From the NCBI GenBank assembly GCA_022495005.1, contig JAGYXB010000807.1, positions 124,001 to 188,000 on the forward strand: a DNA stretch of 64,000 bases, written 5' to 3'. The notes below the pieces were generated by a model. That model ran no database searches. It was not told the DNA's origin and was given only the letters and a program-made list of their open reading frames with translations. Of the stretch, positions 49,678-61,420 are shown one piece after another (within the stretch, counting starts at the first letter, position 1; each line of letters begins with the position of its first letter). Made by a program: the position numbers and the translations under genes. The stretch comes from Rhyacophila brunnea (lineage: Eukaryota > Arthropoda > Insecta > Trichoptera > Rhyacophilidae).

Positions 49678-49870
49678 CCCTTAGTGCTCGGCCGTAGTGA
49701 TTTGGCGGGCGCGGCGCGGCGGCGTCTTGAGAAACTCAAACGTATAACCGTGTGTATTTTGCCACAAAAAAGACACTGTCTACGAACATTTTACACACGT
49801 TTATACGTTTGAGTTGCGCAAGACGCCGGCGCGCCATCTCCGCGCGACCACTACGTTCTTGCACTTAGGG
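49678..49870. mobile_element. GC-rich snapback MITE
   Basis: CCCTTAGTGC at the left and GCACTTAGGG at the right border arms that pair over about 75 bases, including GCGGCGTCTTG / CAAGACGCCGGC and AACTCAAACGTATAA / TTATACGTTTGAGTT. The outer arms are very rich in GC and CpG compared with the window. Confidence 0.7.
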
Positions 49871-50235
49871 TAGGTGAAAAATATGAAGAGTATTGTTGGC
49901 ATGCCAAATCAACCGAGTGTATGAACTGCCTAGCCGCAGCCGTCGAATAAAGAGTAATGGAGGGTCTTAATAACGAAATTATAGCTATATTATTTTAAGA
50001 CTAGAATATAATCCTTCATCATTAGGGAGCGACCGAGAAAAGGAAATTATATAAATAAATGTATTTTAAAAAACTGATCTCTAAATTGATTTGTGATCGT
50101 ACCAAATATATTATTATTTAATTTAAAAATCAGTCTTAAAAAACTTAACTTATATGGATACCATAAAAAGTTAATTAATTAAGTATTAAGTTAAATCAAT
50201 TATTAAATTTAACAAAATTGAATAAACTATTTTTT

Positions 50236-50310
50236 TATTCAACGAATAATTCACAAGATTTTTTAATATAACATTCATTCGGGATTCGAGGCCATGTACT
50301 CTGACACTCT
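50236..50310 (-). repeat. tRNA-like SINE family B tail fragment
   Basis: ATTCAACGAATAATTCACAAG begins the complement of the family tail; the head is too degenerate to follow. Confidence 0.4.
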
Positions 50311-50641
50311 GACAAAAGTTAAATTCTTAAATTTTCTTAATTATATTTGATGAATAATATAAATAGTTTATTGAAATATTAGCAAGTGCAAGTACGTTAT
50401 TGGGCCCCTCAGATGATGATTACTTAAACCCTGACGGCTAAAATTATTAAACATGGAACATGCTTTGCCTACTGATTCTCTGAATCCTGCTTGTCCAAAT
50501 TCGAAAGAAAATTTATTTGTCAAAGTAACCGAATCCAAAGAATTCAAACAATTTTACTTTTCTGAAAATTATGTAATTACAAAAATAAAACTAAAGAAAT
50601 AATAATAACAGACGAATAATACGTCACACAGATTGTACGCT

Positions 50642-50753
50642 ACTGAACGTAAAATGATAATAATCGGTGCGCGTAAGTAATCGGGCCGCGCGTCTATAGT
50701 TATTCTACGCTTTTGCGTCGGAGATTATAAGTAAAACATGTTCCATGTTAAAA
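50642..50753 (+). repeat. GC-rich dispersed repeat, copy 2
   Basis: Second copy of the repeat at 66-217, with the GC-rich core partly deleted. Both ends are well conserved. Confidence 0.65.
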
Positions 50754-51154
50754 TTTGTATTGATCATAACACCGTTTAGTAATTAAGGTACCTAATTATA
50801 ATATTTTTATTTACAAATACAAAAGTCAAATAACAAAGTTAAATAACAGTTTTAATTATAGCAGGCTAATAGAGTTGAGAGAACAATATTTCACGTGTGT
50901 ATGTTGACAGCAATTAAGTAAAATCACAGCTGAGTCGCAGGTGGCGCTGCACTAAACATGTTGAGATATTTAACTCAAAGGTCGCAACAGGACATTTCTG
51001 AAACACAACCAGTGCAATTTCACTTCTTTCTGTTTGTTTTATTTTGCCGAGAACATTCTTTTTATTAGTCGCGCGCTTCTGAAAAGTGGTAATCTGGACA
51101 GTTTAAACTCGTTTAAAATGCCTCTGTGAGTTAATTTAAAAAAAAATATTTCTC

Positions 51155-51335
51155 GATTTGAAAACACCTCAGAAGAAAAAATCTTTTTTGAAACAAAATA
51201 AAACGCCCAACGGAACTTGAACCTGTAACCACTGGATTTGCGCCAATGTGCTTTACCAAAAAAATATATATTTAATATATTATTGAAGGTTACATTCTCA
51301 AATCTTGTGAATTATTTATTGTATAAAAGAAATTG
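51155..51335 (-). repeat. tRNA-like SINE family B, degenerate, with forward tail piece
   Basis: 51155-51262 carries a reverse head (GGAACTTGAACCTGTAACC). 51283-51335 carries a forward tail (GGTTACATTCTCAAATCTTG). Confidence 0.5.
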
Positions 51336-51552
51336 TTTATTCATATACATTTTATTGATAATTTTCATTTTAAATAATCAATATATACATCTGAAATCTT
51401 TTAAAATCTGTTTTTAATTAAAAAATAATCTGACAATTTAGACCTAAAACTATAGGTATAAAATGTGCATTTTTATGAAGCTAGGTTTTTATTATTGTAT
51501 GAACATGTTTATCATTAAAATTTAGTTGAACGTTTCTTAATTAACTATTTCT

Positions 51553-51775
51553 ATTATTCAACGAATAATTCACAAGATTTAAGAATGTACCATTCTAATT
51601 ATCGAACATACATAATTTTGAAAAACACTTCTGAGAAAATATATTATAACCAATAAAAAAAATCTTTTTGAAAAAAGTAAGACACCCGGCAGGAATCGAA
51701 CCTGGATCTCTTGGATTTACGCCCCGTGCGCATTGTCCACTATGCTACTCATGCACTATATGCCACTATAATACA
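51553..51775 (-). repeat. tRNA-like SINE family B copy (well preserved)
   Basis: Minus strand: CATAGTGGACAATGCGCACG, GGTTCGATTCCTGCCGGGTG (strong B-box), T-rich joint, AGAAGTGTTTTTCAAAATTA, GAATGGTACATTC and CTTGTGAATTATTCGTTGAA. Confidence 0.72.
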
Positions 51776-51823
51776 TACCTAGTTATTGAATTGAGGTGAA
51801 AGGAGTATCAGAAATGCTTACAA

Positions 51824-52105
51824 CGCATCTATTCTATACACAATGCTGCTATTATCGGCTATCGAGGGTAGTTTATCATGTATTGAAGTTTTATAATTGT
51901 CACAATTAGTCAGTTGTAATTGTTATAATAAGTTCTTTGTTTTAACAGCACCTTTTTTGGCTGTATTATCTTTTAGAGCGAGATAAACAGTTTTGACAAT
52001 TTAGACGGCTAACTTATTGGAACAATTATAAAACCCTCAATATATAAATATGATAAAGTACCATATATAGCCGCCGATAGCCGCCTTATGTATAGAATAG
52101 ATGCG
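51824..52105. mobile_element. MITE with TIR CGCATCTATTCTATACA, copy 2
   Basis: Ends CGCATCTATTCTATACACAA and TTATGTATAGAATAGATGCG are inverted, and the terminal GGCTATCG region extends the pairing. The interior is inverted relative to copy 1. Confidence 0.75.
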
Positions 52106-53564
52106 CTGGTTCTATAATGGTGTCTATGCATCTTATATATTCCAGATTTTTTGAAGCTACAATGTGTATGAGTGTATAATCTTGCAAAGTTACTATAATC
52201 GTGAGTTTTACAACCCTTATCAGATTTATAAACCACCTTAAGCGTCTTTCATTTAATGATCCAGAAGGGCGATAGAGTACGGAAAAATTATTACTTTAGT
52301 GACTTGATGGCCTACATGCCCTACGTAGAGACTTATGAGACCACCACGAGTGAAGAGAGGAACCAGGAAGAGTGAATGAGACTTCTTGTGGCGGTCAAGA
52401 TTTACCCCGAACTGTAGAGCACGATAAGAAGAAAAAAACACGTATTAAGATGAAGATTTCATAAATAAAACTCATCTCATATTATATTAATATACTTACA
52501 ATAATAGCTTGATGAAACCAAGAAGTTATATAGGTCAAAGAAAATGTTTAAATTTCCAATTCAACGGAAGAGTAAACAAAAATAACATTTACTACTTTTT
52601 TAAAGAATAAAGAATTTAAGAAGTTTAAGCGAAAAAATGTGAGAAACGTAAGAAACAAACAAGAATTTATATTTAATTAAGGACACTAATATCAAAAATG
52701 TTATTTACTTTTGTATAAATTTTTGAAACATATATTTAAGTTCAAAAAATTATAAATGGAGATAAAATTTATTTTAATAGAAAAGGATGTAATATTCCCA
52801 TTTATATTTTTATGCCATCTTAACTTTTCTGTTTGTAGTTCCTACTTTTAAATTATTGTCGGATCATTAATCTATGAAAACCCAAAAGCAAGAATATGTT
52901 AACTAATTTTTTGAATTAATCGCTTTTATTTGTTATTTACTAATCAATAATGAATACAATTCAAAATCGAAACCAAGTCTGCTTTGGAGTCATTTTATAT
53001 AAAATAATACGATACGGTTTTAATACGATACGGTTTTATTATAAAAAAAAATACTGAAATATTTGATAGTAATTCTAGAACTTTTAAAATATAGTTGAAT
53101 TCTACACATTCTCAGTAACACTTAATTTATTTACAGTGGTATATAGTGTAGGAATTTATACGAATGTTAGAGTAAATGTGCGAAGGTAAACTAAGTGTTT
53201 CCACTGTGTTTTTTATTTCAACAACAGGTATATACATTGTAAAAATAAGTGTTATATGTCCTTGTGCATTCTATACTAGTATGTTAATGTTTAGACTTAT
53301 CATATTGATAGTACCCATTAGTCGTAAATCATTTTAATAAGTAAATTAGCTTTAGTTTAAACCTAGTCTCTAACATTTAACGGAAAACATAAAAATCACT
53401 GGATTTCGAGTCACCTTTTCACATAGAAAATGTTTGATGATTAAAGCAAAATAATATAAACATTTTTTTGTTTAGTCGTTTAAAAGCCGTGTTAAATTAT
53501 ATATGAAAAGTCTGCATCGAAATATTAATGAAATATAAGCGTTGATTGTACTTTTTTGTAATAA

Positions 53565-53690
53565 CAATATTTTTATTTTTAACAAACAGTTACACTGACT
53601 ATAAATATATATAAAATAGATTAGAGATAAGATATTACAACCAGTAAAGTTGCCATACATAAACATTTTGTAATATAGTAAAATTCAAAT
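53565..53690 (+). repeat. Dispersed repeat, relative of 48700-48840
   Basis: Second copy in the same orientation; the overlying 64-codon minus-strand frame is not considered real. Confidence 0.5.
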
Positions 53691-54185
53691 TCAAATTTAT
53701 TTACTTTATAAATTTAAGACGTTCACAACATGACATTTAAAAACAAAGAAATAGTATTAAACAGTATAAAGAAGAAATAAATATATGCATTATCACAAAA
53801 ACAATATGAAAAGTAAAGTGGTACAAAAGTAAGAAAAATTATAATTTATAAAACATGAAAGGACACCTAATGAGCTAAGTGGACTCTATTTTAAGAATTT
53901 ATAAAATAACGCCCACCTACCTATACTCATCGTCACGTGGGTGGAATATATCAACATCCGAAGCGATTTGGTTGAACAGAGGTATTGCCCTCCCAATTGG
54001 CATCACCAATGGCAGGTTGGTTTTGCTCCTTGGGAAAACAAACAACTGATGCTCCGGATTTCTAAAATAGTTATCAGGAACACTAAAAAATCAATACCAC
54101 TAAGAATGGCAGAGTTCTCATTTACACCACGCATACGTCGAAAAAATACATGGCGAAATATTTATTACAAAACTAGTAATATGGA
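53690..54185 (-). repeat. Probable LINE 3' region remnant
   Basis: Starts with AATTCAAATTTATTTACTTT and GACGTTCACAACATGAC (also near 1527 and, in part, 61718), then CGCCCACCTACCTATACTCA shared with 20490. The open frame at 53941-54195 shows no domain I recognise. Orientation follows the A/T-rich end and is tentative. Confidence 0.4.
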
Positions 54186-54529
54186 GAAAGTATAATGATT
54201 AGAAATTAGAGAAAGAATATTGAATAATTATAAGCGAAAATGTAACATTTGTTTAATATAGATATATTGGTGATAGGAATACTTATTATTTGAATTTCTA
54301 TTAGGGTCGACCATACAAAATTTTGGCGATACTGCGTTTAAATGAACCATGAAAGTTGTTAAATGGATAATAAATCGTAAAATATTACACTATCTATATA
54401 GAAATTATTTTTTGAAATTTTTAAATTAAATCGCTAATGTATAAATCAGTCTTTCAATCACGTCCGTTCAATCCTCTGTCAGATTCGTCAGAATAACTAT
54501 GCCAAGCAAAGCGATATAATGTGACACAT

Positions 54530-54725
54530 ATTTCCTGCCATCTAATGACAGAGGTTACACGTCGGTTTCTAACATCGTCCCAGGTTTGAATCCTGGGTCT
54601 GTCAAATACACATATTGACTTAATAGCTTGAGCAAGTGGCTAATATCCATTTCTCGTTCAAAAAATCTGTTCATACAAACCTCCACCCTCTGGAGCCCTA
54701 TAATATGATCTGATTAGGATCGGAC
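54530..54725 (+). repeat. SINE-like repeat family A, copy 4
   Basis: Best-preserved copy. It has a tRNA-like T-arm CCCAGGTTTGAATCCTGGG, followed by GAGCAAGTGGCTAATATC, TTTCTCGTTC and GATCGGACATGAT. Confidence 0.6.
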
Positions 54726-56040
54726 ATGATCAAAAGAAAAAAGAAGAAAATTGAAAATAATATAACAATAAATTTACTAAAATAAGACTTCACGAATTCT
54801 AAACGTGCGCAATAAAGAAACTATCACGATGTATGTTTTCGCAGTACGATATCAGTGATAGAAGACCACAATCAGTTTTAATTTAATAAACGAAAAATCA
54901 AGAATAAGAAACCTTATAAGAAGCATATATTTTGGAAGCATTAATATTGTAACCAAATAATAAGAAAAAGAAATATTTAGATGTGTGTAACCATTTTAAT
55001 ATTAATAGGTTTTAAGCCTTTCTAATTTAGTACTTCATTTAAATGTACGTATCTTTGAGTTTTAATTTTTATTATATTATAATAAATATAATTTTAAAAT
55101 TACTTACTAATTTCAATATTTTATATAAGACCGTAATAATAAATACTTTAGTTATAATAAATAAAACGCAATTTAGTTGAATAATAAAGTGGGTAACATT
55201 TATTTAAAGCACCAAACCGCAGCCTTAGACAAAATCATTAAGATTATCTACATACTTATTGTTATTTTGCAGCCTATACCTAAGCAGGCTCGCACATACA
55301 AACTCGATGCGACCGTAACTACCCATTTGTCTCTATTTAATTTAATTGACATTCATAAAACAAAATATTTATCATATTGTGTAATGTCATAAAGTACACG
55401 GAATGACTACTGTATTAACAGTTAATGTAAGTATTACTGAATAGAAAAAATAGCTTTGGCGTACAAATAAATAATTGACTGACGCGGTACGATTGTCACT
55501 TTCAACTGAAGTTACAACTATTAGTATCTACAAAGCTAAAAAACGCACAATACGGCAATGCCCAACAAATATAAAAATACCGTTTTCATCCAAGAGGTTG
55601 AAAGTTATATTACAATAAACTGCAAATCCATTCTACCTTCTTAAATATCAACACTAAAGTGTATACGTTTTTCAAAATATGTCAAAGACATATGTGGTAA
55701 AATCACACATATTGCAATATTGATAGCGTTCGTTGGTAATTACATACCATAGTAATAATATGTATATTATATAATTTAATAATAATTAAGATAATTCTAA
55801 TTGATTTAAGTTTTGTACTATTTCATTTGAGTCATTTTTTGCGACCCGGGATTCGCCTTTCGGTATCTTCATGCACATTAAAGGACTCAAATGGAATAGT
55901 ACAAAACCTAAATCCATTAGAAATTAAATTTCAATTCCAGCAAGTACCTTCGGTTGATAGTATTAATAATGAAGTACATAAATGATAGCAAATATGAAAT
56001 TTCAAATTAACATTAATTGTACAACATCACGCTCTAACAG
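54726..56040. other. Non-coding stretch
   Basis: AT-rich intergenic DNA. Apart from the palindromic MITE at 55793-55925 nothing was recognised. Confidence 0.5.
55793..55925. mobile_element. Palindromic MITE with GCGACCCGGG arm, copy 2
   Basis: Shares the ends AATTCTAATTGATTTAAG and AAATCCATTAGAAATT and the motif GCGACCCGGGATTCGCC with the copy at 3358. The right arm has lost the CCCGGG part. Confidence 0.7.
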
Positions 56041-56500
56041 GGAAAGTGATCCAAAATGAAACTAGCAGTTTTAAAGTTGGTAAACTCCTTGGACTGTAAT
56101 GAGGCTATAAATAAAATGGGCCAAAGTATGTGGATAGATTTCCACCATAGGGCATCATTAGAAAAGGGGAAATGGAGTAAGTCTATTCTACCATCACCAC
56201 GAGAGGTGCCCTGGTTTGTAGAGTCTCCTTTGACAAAAAATGAGCTTAAGTTAATACTGAGGCTAAGAACAGGGCACACAATAGGCAAAAGATTTGATGT
56301 CCTCATGGGAAGAAGCAAATCGCAACTCTGCGATGAATGTCATGTTTTAGAGGACATTGTATATAGCACTACAGTGCTCTAAATATGAACTTCACAGATT
56401 ACAGCTGCGAATTGCGGATATCTATGAGAATGTCGACGAATTGAAGGGTGTCCTGGCGGTGGGTAAGATGGAAGAGCTAGTTAATTATTTAAATAGTTAA
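56041..56500 (+). pseudogene. LINE C-terminal fragment of the RNase-H-bearing type
   Basis: The open frame from 56056 contains WFVESPLTKNEL, LILRLRTGHTIGKRF and SQLCDECHVLEDI, matching the 'RLRTGH...C..C...ED' zinc-knuckle-like end found downstream of RNase H in I/R1/Jockey-type LINEs. After a frame change near 56375 it continues CSKYELHRLQLRIADIY to a stop at 56498. The RT and RNase H cores are absent upstream. 56500-56660 may be its 3' UTR. Confidence 0.62.
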
Positions 56501-57108
56501 TTATTTAGCTAAGTTATTTAACAGAATAGGAGTGAGGACCTGATCGACGGATCCCCTTCTAGAAGAGAAGAGGCGATTTGACAGCGAGTCGCATTCAAAG
56601 CCTCGGTAAAATCACAAAAATAGTTGGTTAACTCCATATTCGGCCATTAAATATTTGTCTGTGAGCGGACTGCCTAATAAATTATGAAAATTGCTAAATT
56701 ACAACTTATGTTCATAATACATTTCTCTTACGTTATTACAATCTACTGTTAACATCCGTGAGAAAATTAATTAATCTTACAACGTGATTAGTCTTTATTT
56801 TCACATATTATTATTAATAATAACACCATAATAATTAATTTCTCAGAGGTTTATTTTTCATAATAATACATTCACTCCATCCGTCAAGTATATTCTAGAT
56901 CAATATACATAATATTCTTATAAACACAATTGTGCGTAAGCTTTTGTCGCTACACAAATTCACTTGCATAATCATTTGTTTAGATTCACCATACGCTTCT
57001 GTACAGATAGGGATTGCAATACCGAATGAAAATACCAATACGGTATTTCGGTATTTTCTATTGAATACCGGTATTTGTGAAATATATAAACAGAAGTCAT
57101 CATCATCA

Positions 57109-57435
57109 TCAGCCTGAATCTATCCACTGCTGGATGAAGGCCTCTTCAAGTTGCTTCCACTTCTCTCGGTCCTGTGCATTGCGTTGCCACGTACTTCCGC
57201 AGAACTTTATCATTTTATCGATCCAGCGGCCTCTAGGTCTACCTTGTGGACGTTTTGTACTTCTTGGATACCACTGGATGACTAGATTTGTCCAACGATT
57301 GTCTCTTCTTCGAGCTATGTGTCCAGCCCATCTCCATTTAAGGCTTTTAATAAACTCTATTACATCGCAAACCCTTGTCTGCTTCCTTATCCACTCATTC
57401 CTCTTTTGTCCTTTCGCGTTATACCCAGCATGCAC
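57109..57435 (-). pseudogene. RTE C-terminal segment, frameshifted continuation of the RT
   Basis: Carries RNEWIRKQTRVCDVIEFIK, RWAGHIARRRDNRWTNLV, RPQGRPRGRWIDKMIKF and DREKWKQLEEAFIQQWI followed by a stop beside the TGA tail. It is the expected C-terminus of the RT ORF above, thrown into another frame by the one-base loss near 57470-57480. Its own ATG is an internal Met. Confidence 0.82.
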
Positions 57436-57454
57436 CTCTCCATACCACGTTGTG

Positions 57455-58561
57455 CTACTCTAAGTTTCTGGATCTCTCTTTACTTAGGGTCCATGTTTCA
57501 CACGCATATGTGATCACGGGAAACACACACTGGTTGAACACTTTGCGCTTTAGGCACAGTGGAAGGTCACTTTTGAAGACATTATTCAGGCGGCCAAAAG
57601 CACTCCAGCCTAGCTTTACTCTGCGAACAATTTCATCAAATATACATCCATCTATAAATACTTGTTGTCCCAGATAGATGTAGCTTTTCACCTGTTCGAG
57701 CTGAGTGCCATTGATGAGGATCTCTTTTTGGCCTGCAAAGCAGTTGAACATGACTTTCGTCTTTGTTACATTTATTTTCAAACCTACTTTGTTGCTTACT
57801 TCAGCGAGTTCCTGCATTCTGCTTTGGAGGTCTTCTGAGTCTTGCGAGAAAATTACTATGTCATCGGCAAAGCGCAGATGACTCAGGTATTCTCCATTTA
57901 TGGGGATCCCTTTGTCATTCCAGTCAAGTTGCCTGAATAAGTCTTCAAGGGTAGCTGTAAATAGTTTAGGTGAGATTGTATCACCTTGTCGGACTCCTTT
58001 GCTGATAGGAAATCTGCGCGATGGTTTATGGAGATTTACAGATGCTGTTGCGCTACTGTATATATTATTGAAAATATTTATATAGCGTCCAGGGATTCCT
58101 TGTTTTCTGAGTGCGTCGAGTATTGAACATTTCTTTATCGAATCAAACGCCTTCTCATAGTCTATAAAACCCATGCATAGTGGCAGTTTGTATTCCTGGT
58201 ACCGCTCTATGATTTCTCTGACGACTTGGATATGGTCCATAGTGCTGTATCCTCCTCTAAATCCGGCTTGTTCTCTCGGTTGGTTCTCGTCTAGTACATT
58301 TTGCAGACGGTTTGAGAGAATTTTTGTGAACGTCTTGTAGAGAATAGGGAGTAGACTTATTGGACGATAATTTGCTAGGTCTTCTCTGTCACCTTTTTTG
58401 TGAAGAATGACAATGCTGGCATTTTTCCATACCTCTGGGACATCCTCTTTGCATATGCAGGCTGTGAACAATTGTGCAAGTACTTCATTTGCATCCTTTC
58501 CTGCTTTTTTGAGGATATCTATCGTTAAACCGTCTTCCCCGGGGGCTTTCCCACTTTTCAT
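57455..58561 (-). CDS. RTE-type reverse transcriptase (truncated ORF, 368 codons)
   Basis: Reverse transcriptase of a non-LTR retrotransposon, which copies element RNA into DNA at the target site. In order from the N-end: SGKAPGEDGL (residues 3-12), ILHKKGDREDLANYRPISLL (about 52-71), EQAGFRGGYSTMDHI (about 97-111), FIDYEKAFDSI (about 132-142, first catalytic Asp), GVRQGDTISPKLF (about 190-202), LRFADDIVIFS (about 229-239, catalytic Asp pair intact) and LKINVTKTKVM. The ORF begins within the RT because the copy is 5'-truncated, so its first ATG (MKSGKAPG) is internal Met of the full protein. It stops at 57455 because one A is missing from a run, compared with the copy at 27257 (AAGTAAAGAG against AAGTAAAAGAG). 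The true continuation lies in the frame of 57109-57435. Confidence 0.85.
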   Translation of the reverse strand: MKSGKAPGEDGLTIDILKKAGKDANEVLAQLFTACICKEDVPEVWKNASIVILHKKGDREDLANYRPISLLPILYKTFTKILSNRLQNVLDENQPREQAGFRGGYSTMDHIQVVREIIERYQEYKLPLCMGFIDYEKAFDSIKKCSILDALRKQGIPGRYINIFNNIYSSATASVNLHKPSRRFPISKGVRQGDTISPKLFTATLEDLFRQLDWNDKGIPINGEYLSHLRFADDIVIFSQDSEDLQSRMQELAEVSNKVGLKINVTKTKVMFNCFAGQKEILINGTQLEQVKSYIYLGQQVFIDGCIFDEIVRRVKLGWSAFGRLNNVFKSDLPLCLKRKVFNQCVFPVITYACETWTLSKERSRNLE

Positions 58562-58856
58562 GTCAAAAATAAACAGAAGTATCTAACAATAAATATTTAA
58601 AATATTAATATTTAATTGAAAAAATATCTAAATAAGTACATACTCCTATTATGTAAACATTTAAAAATATGTTAAGGTAAAATATGGTAGAGATGCTGAT
58701 GTTTGTTCTCTTAAACCTTGTATGTTAATTAATAAATTTTGTTTCCACAATAAAGAACATATCGGTATTGTCTTATTTTTAAAACCGATATTGCAGTATC
58801 AAAAAATACTCTGATACCGGTTTTGAAATACCGGTATTGCAATCCTTACGTACAGA

Positions 58857-60384
58857 CCTTGATATCAAATTAAATGTAAATTGGATAGTCAAAACCATAT
58901 AAATTTACGCACTTTAATTAAAACAACATTCTGCGAGAACACGCGTTGCCAGTTCCGATGAAACAATACAAGTTTTCTCTAAGCATGGCCACACTTTCTT
59001 ATTTATCAGTGTATTTTCACATAATATCTTAATCGTAATACAAAAAAAAACATGGCACTTGTATAAAAACTGTTTGTACACAAATATAGGCTGACTTTAT
59101 CAAGCAGTTAATACAGGTAAGTATAAATTACTACCAAGAAATTAAAATGATGCCTTCATTCAGCATTGCTATTTAATAATATACTTAGGTAATAGATTTA
59201 AGAACACAAGGTTTGCTTAAAGTCTCTATAAAACCAATCATGCCACTTTATGAAGGCTCCACAACGTTTTTAGTAAAGTTGAATTAGTAGTCAAAGAAAA
59301 ATAATATATTCAGTGCGTTGACGCATTGAAATATGGTGACATTTTTGTATAACATACTGTCATTTGCGATTGTTTTGATTGTTTATCTAAATAATCATAG
59401 TTCACCAACCATTAATTACCTTTTTATGGTTGCATTTGGCTACATTTCCAATCTTCACATTTAATAAATCATGGAATTAACAATGAATGAATAAAAAATA
59501 TAAAATGAAGGATTATTAGTTTGCTAAAAATTAATCTGCAATGCGAGGTGACTTGAAGCAAAGTTACCCGTTAGTCTCAGTATTTTTTTAAGTTAAACTT
59601 ATTTACGTATAGAAAACCATATTCCCCAGTAGTACACTACCGGTGGCGCATAACAAAAATATCAATTGAAATCTAACTGTGGAACTATTGAATATCAGTG
59701 CTCACGTTACTATTACGCTATTCCGGCTAACGGGTTACCAATAATGTAGTTGAAAATTATTAATTTGACCATTTTCTACAGTAAAAGCTCTTCAACTCGC
59801 ACATTTACTTACATACCTATGTGTAGGTTTCATCTATATGTATAAATAAGGTATTCTTCAACGCTTGAATCGTCGAAAGGTATATAAAAATTAAATTAAA
59901 TTGTGTTGGCCAGTACATGAATGATTATTTAAGACTTTTACTGTATATTTATTTTGAAGAAAAAAAAGAAGGGAACAATAATCTACATAACATTAAAGCC
60001 AGTTTAATAAAAATAATTAATACAACCTCTACAATAATTAAGTCGGGTTTTCCCCTTCGCTTTAAAAAAAAATCTCTTTTATAATATGTAATGTAGTCAT
60101 TTGTTTCTAATTAGTCAAAATATGGAAGAAAGAACCTTTTTAAATATAAAGCTTTCGTTTAAGCTTCTCATGTACCTACTTAAAATGTAAAACGTTTTTT
60201 AAATGTGTTACAAAGGCTATAATAAAAATTAAGTCTCCGTACTCAAATGATAAAAATAATATTATTACCGTATGTTGGTAACACTGTAAACCTCTGGACG
60301 TAAACCAAATCGGCGTCAACACTTTTATAAGCATACAAATTATACGGTATACACGTCTAATTACATTTTCTGAATAGTGTGTAC
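58857..60384. other. Non-coding stretch
   Basis: AT-rich DNA with no recognisable exon, repeat pair or RNA gene. Confidence 0.5.
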
Positions 60385-60560
60385 GCATCCCTTGAGGGTA
60401 AAAGAAGTCCTAGATGACCTTATGTGAGATGGCGAGATTGTACCACGGGAAATTTAAGAAAGCTCGGGGAAAAACAATTTGAAAGCGGCTGAAATGGAGA
60501 AAGTTTATGGAGAAAGCCAAGTCCAGTGAAGAGTTGTAGTACCACGAACGATGATGATAG
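60385..60560 (+). pseudogene. Possible RTE-type 3'-end relic
   Basis: Broken frames give short charged and Trp-free stretches, with GATGATGATAG near 60550 resembling the TGA tail of RTE copies. Weak. Confidence 0.25.
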
Positions 60561-60625
60561 TGTGTATAAAATTGAGTATAAAAATCATAATATTAATCTA
60601 GGGTACTTGATAGAATTTTAATTTT

Positions 60626-60772
60626 AATTCTAATTGATTTAAGTTTTTTGTATTCCATTTGAGTAACTTTTTGCGATCCGGGTTTCGCCTTTCGGCATCT
60701 TCAGACACAATACACACTAACCAATGGTAAATGCACACTGTCAGAGCACAAAACTTAAATCCTTTAGATTTT
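60626..60772. mobile_element. Palindromic MITE, copy 3
   Basis: Starts AATTCTAATTGATTTAAG, carries GCGATCCGGGTTTCGCC, and ends ACTTAAATCCTTTAGATT. Most diverged of the three copies. Confidence 0.65.
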
Positions 60773-61119
60773 AAAAAGGATCAAATCAAATCAAATTTTA
60801 TTTATTTAAACACAGATATATATATGTATATAGTAATGAGACTATTTAGGCAGAAATCTTTTGTATCCGTGTGTTTATGAACTTTGTTTTTAATAATAAG
60901 TATATATAACAAAACCAGATGGCAAAATCTACTCAAATATATTAAAAGGTGGTTTCTCAGTAAAACTACTTGGAAAGAAAGATTATTGTACATAAATATG
61001 CTGTTTGCCTGACAAAGAGTGCCTTTTCAAAATATGATACCTCATTAGCAATAGAGACTAGGTCTGAAACTTTGTATGGATTGCTTTTATAACTTAACAT
61101 AACAATAATTATTTTTTTA

Positions 61120-61420
61120 TGATATGGAAGTATTGATGTATGGAACCAGAAATTAATTTCATAGAAAGTTGAAGCCTTTGAGGCATGGTTGTATAATATT
61201 CGGACCACAGAACAGATAATAAATAGAATACTGATCGGCTATATTTAATACGCCGCACGTTGAAGCAGGGTTTTTGAATGTGTGAGTGTCCTACGAAAAT
61301 GAAGCACGCATTACGCACGTGCAATAGAGTGTGTAATACACCAACATTAAATGAGCGTAAATGCATAAACCGAGAGCAGTTTTCGGTATTAGGCGTACAA
61401 CGTATTCTTGACACGTGTGT
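61120..61420 (+). pseudogene. Possible LINE C-terminal relic
   Basis: KVEAFEAWLYNI (about 61160-61195) resembles the 'EAFEMWxYRR' motif after the RT of many LINEs. Later frames are broken. The minus-strand frames here are shadows. Confidence 0.35.

Larger units (their letters stand above)
57098..58568 (-). mobile_element. 5'-truncated RTE-type LINE with 12-bp target duplication
   Basis: The element runs from 58568 down to a (TGA)n tail at 57098. ATAAACAGAAGT flanks it at 57086-57097 and 58569-58580. It retains the RT domain and C-terminus but has lost the endonuclease and the start of the RT. It is inserted within the MITE at 57008-58848. Confidence 0.9.
57008..58848. mobile_element. hAT-like MITE interrupted by an RTE insertion
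   Basis: Ends TAGGGATTGCAATACCG (57008) and the complement of CCGGTATTGCAATCCTTA (58831-58848) are inverted. Flanking words TGTACAGA (57000-57007) and CGTACAGA (58849-58856) give a 7-of-8 match to an 8-bp duplication. Removing the RTE insert and one target copy leaves about 360 bases rich in ATACCGGTATT. Superfamily from end shape and duplication length only. Confidence 0.6.

Noticed and set aside
57077..57463. 128-codon plus-strand frame and others across the RTE insertion
   Set aside because: They are antisense shadows of the RTE reverse transcriptase.
60176..61414. Several 63-101 codon minus-strand frames
   Set aside because: AT-rich, unrelated to any family, and partly antisense to a possible LINE relic.
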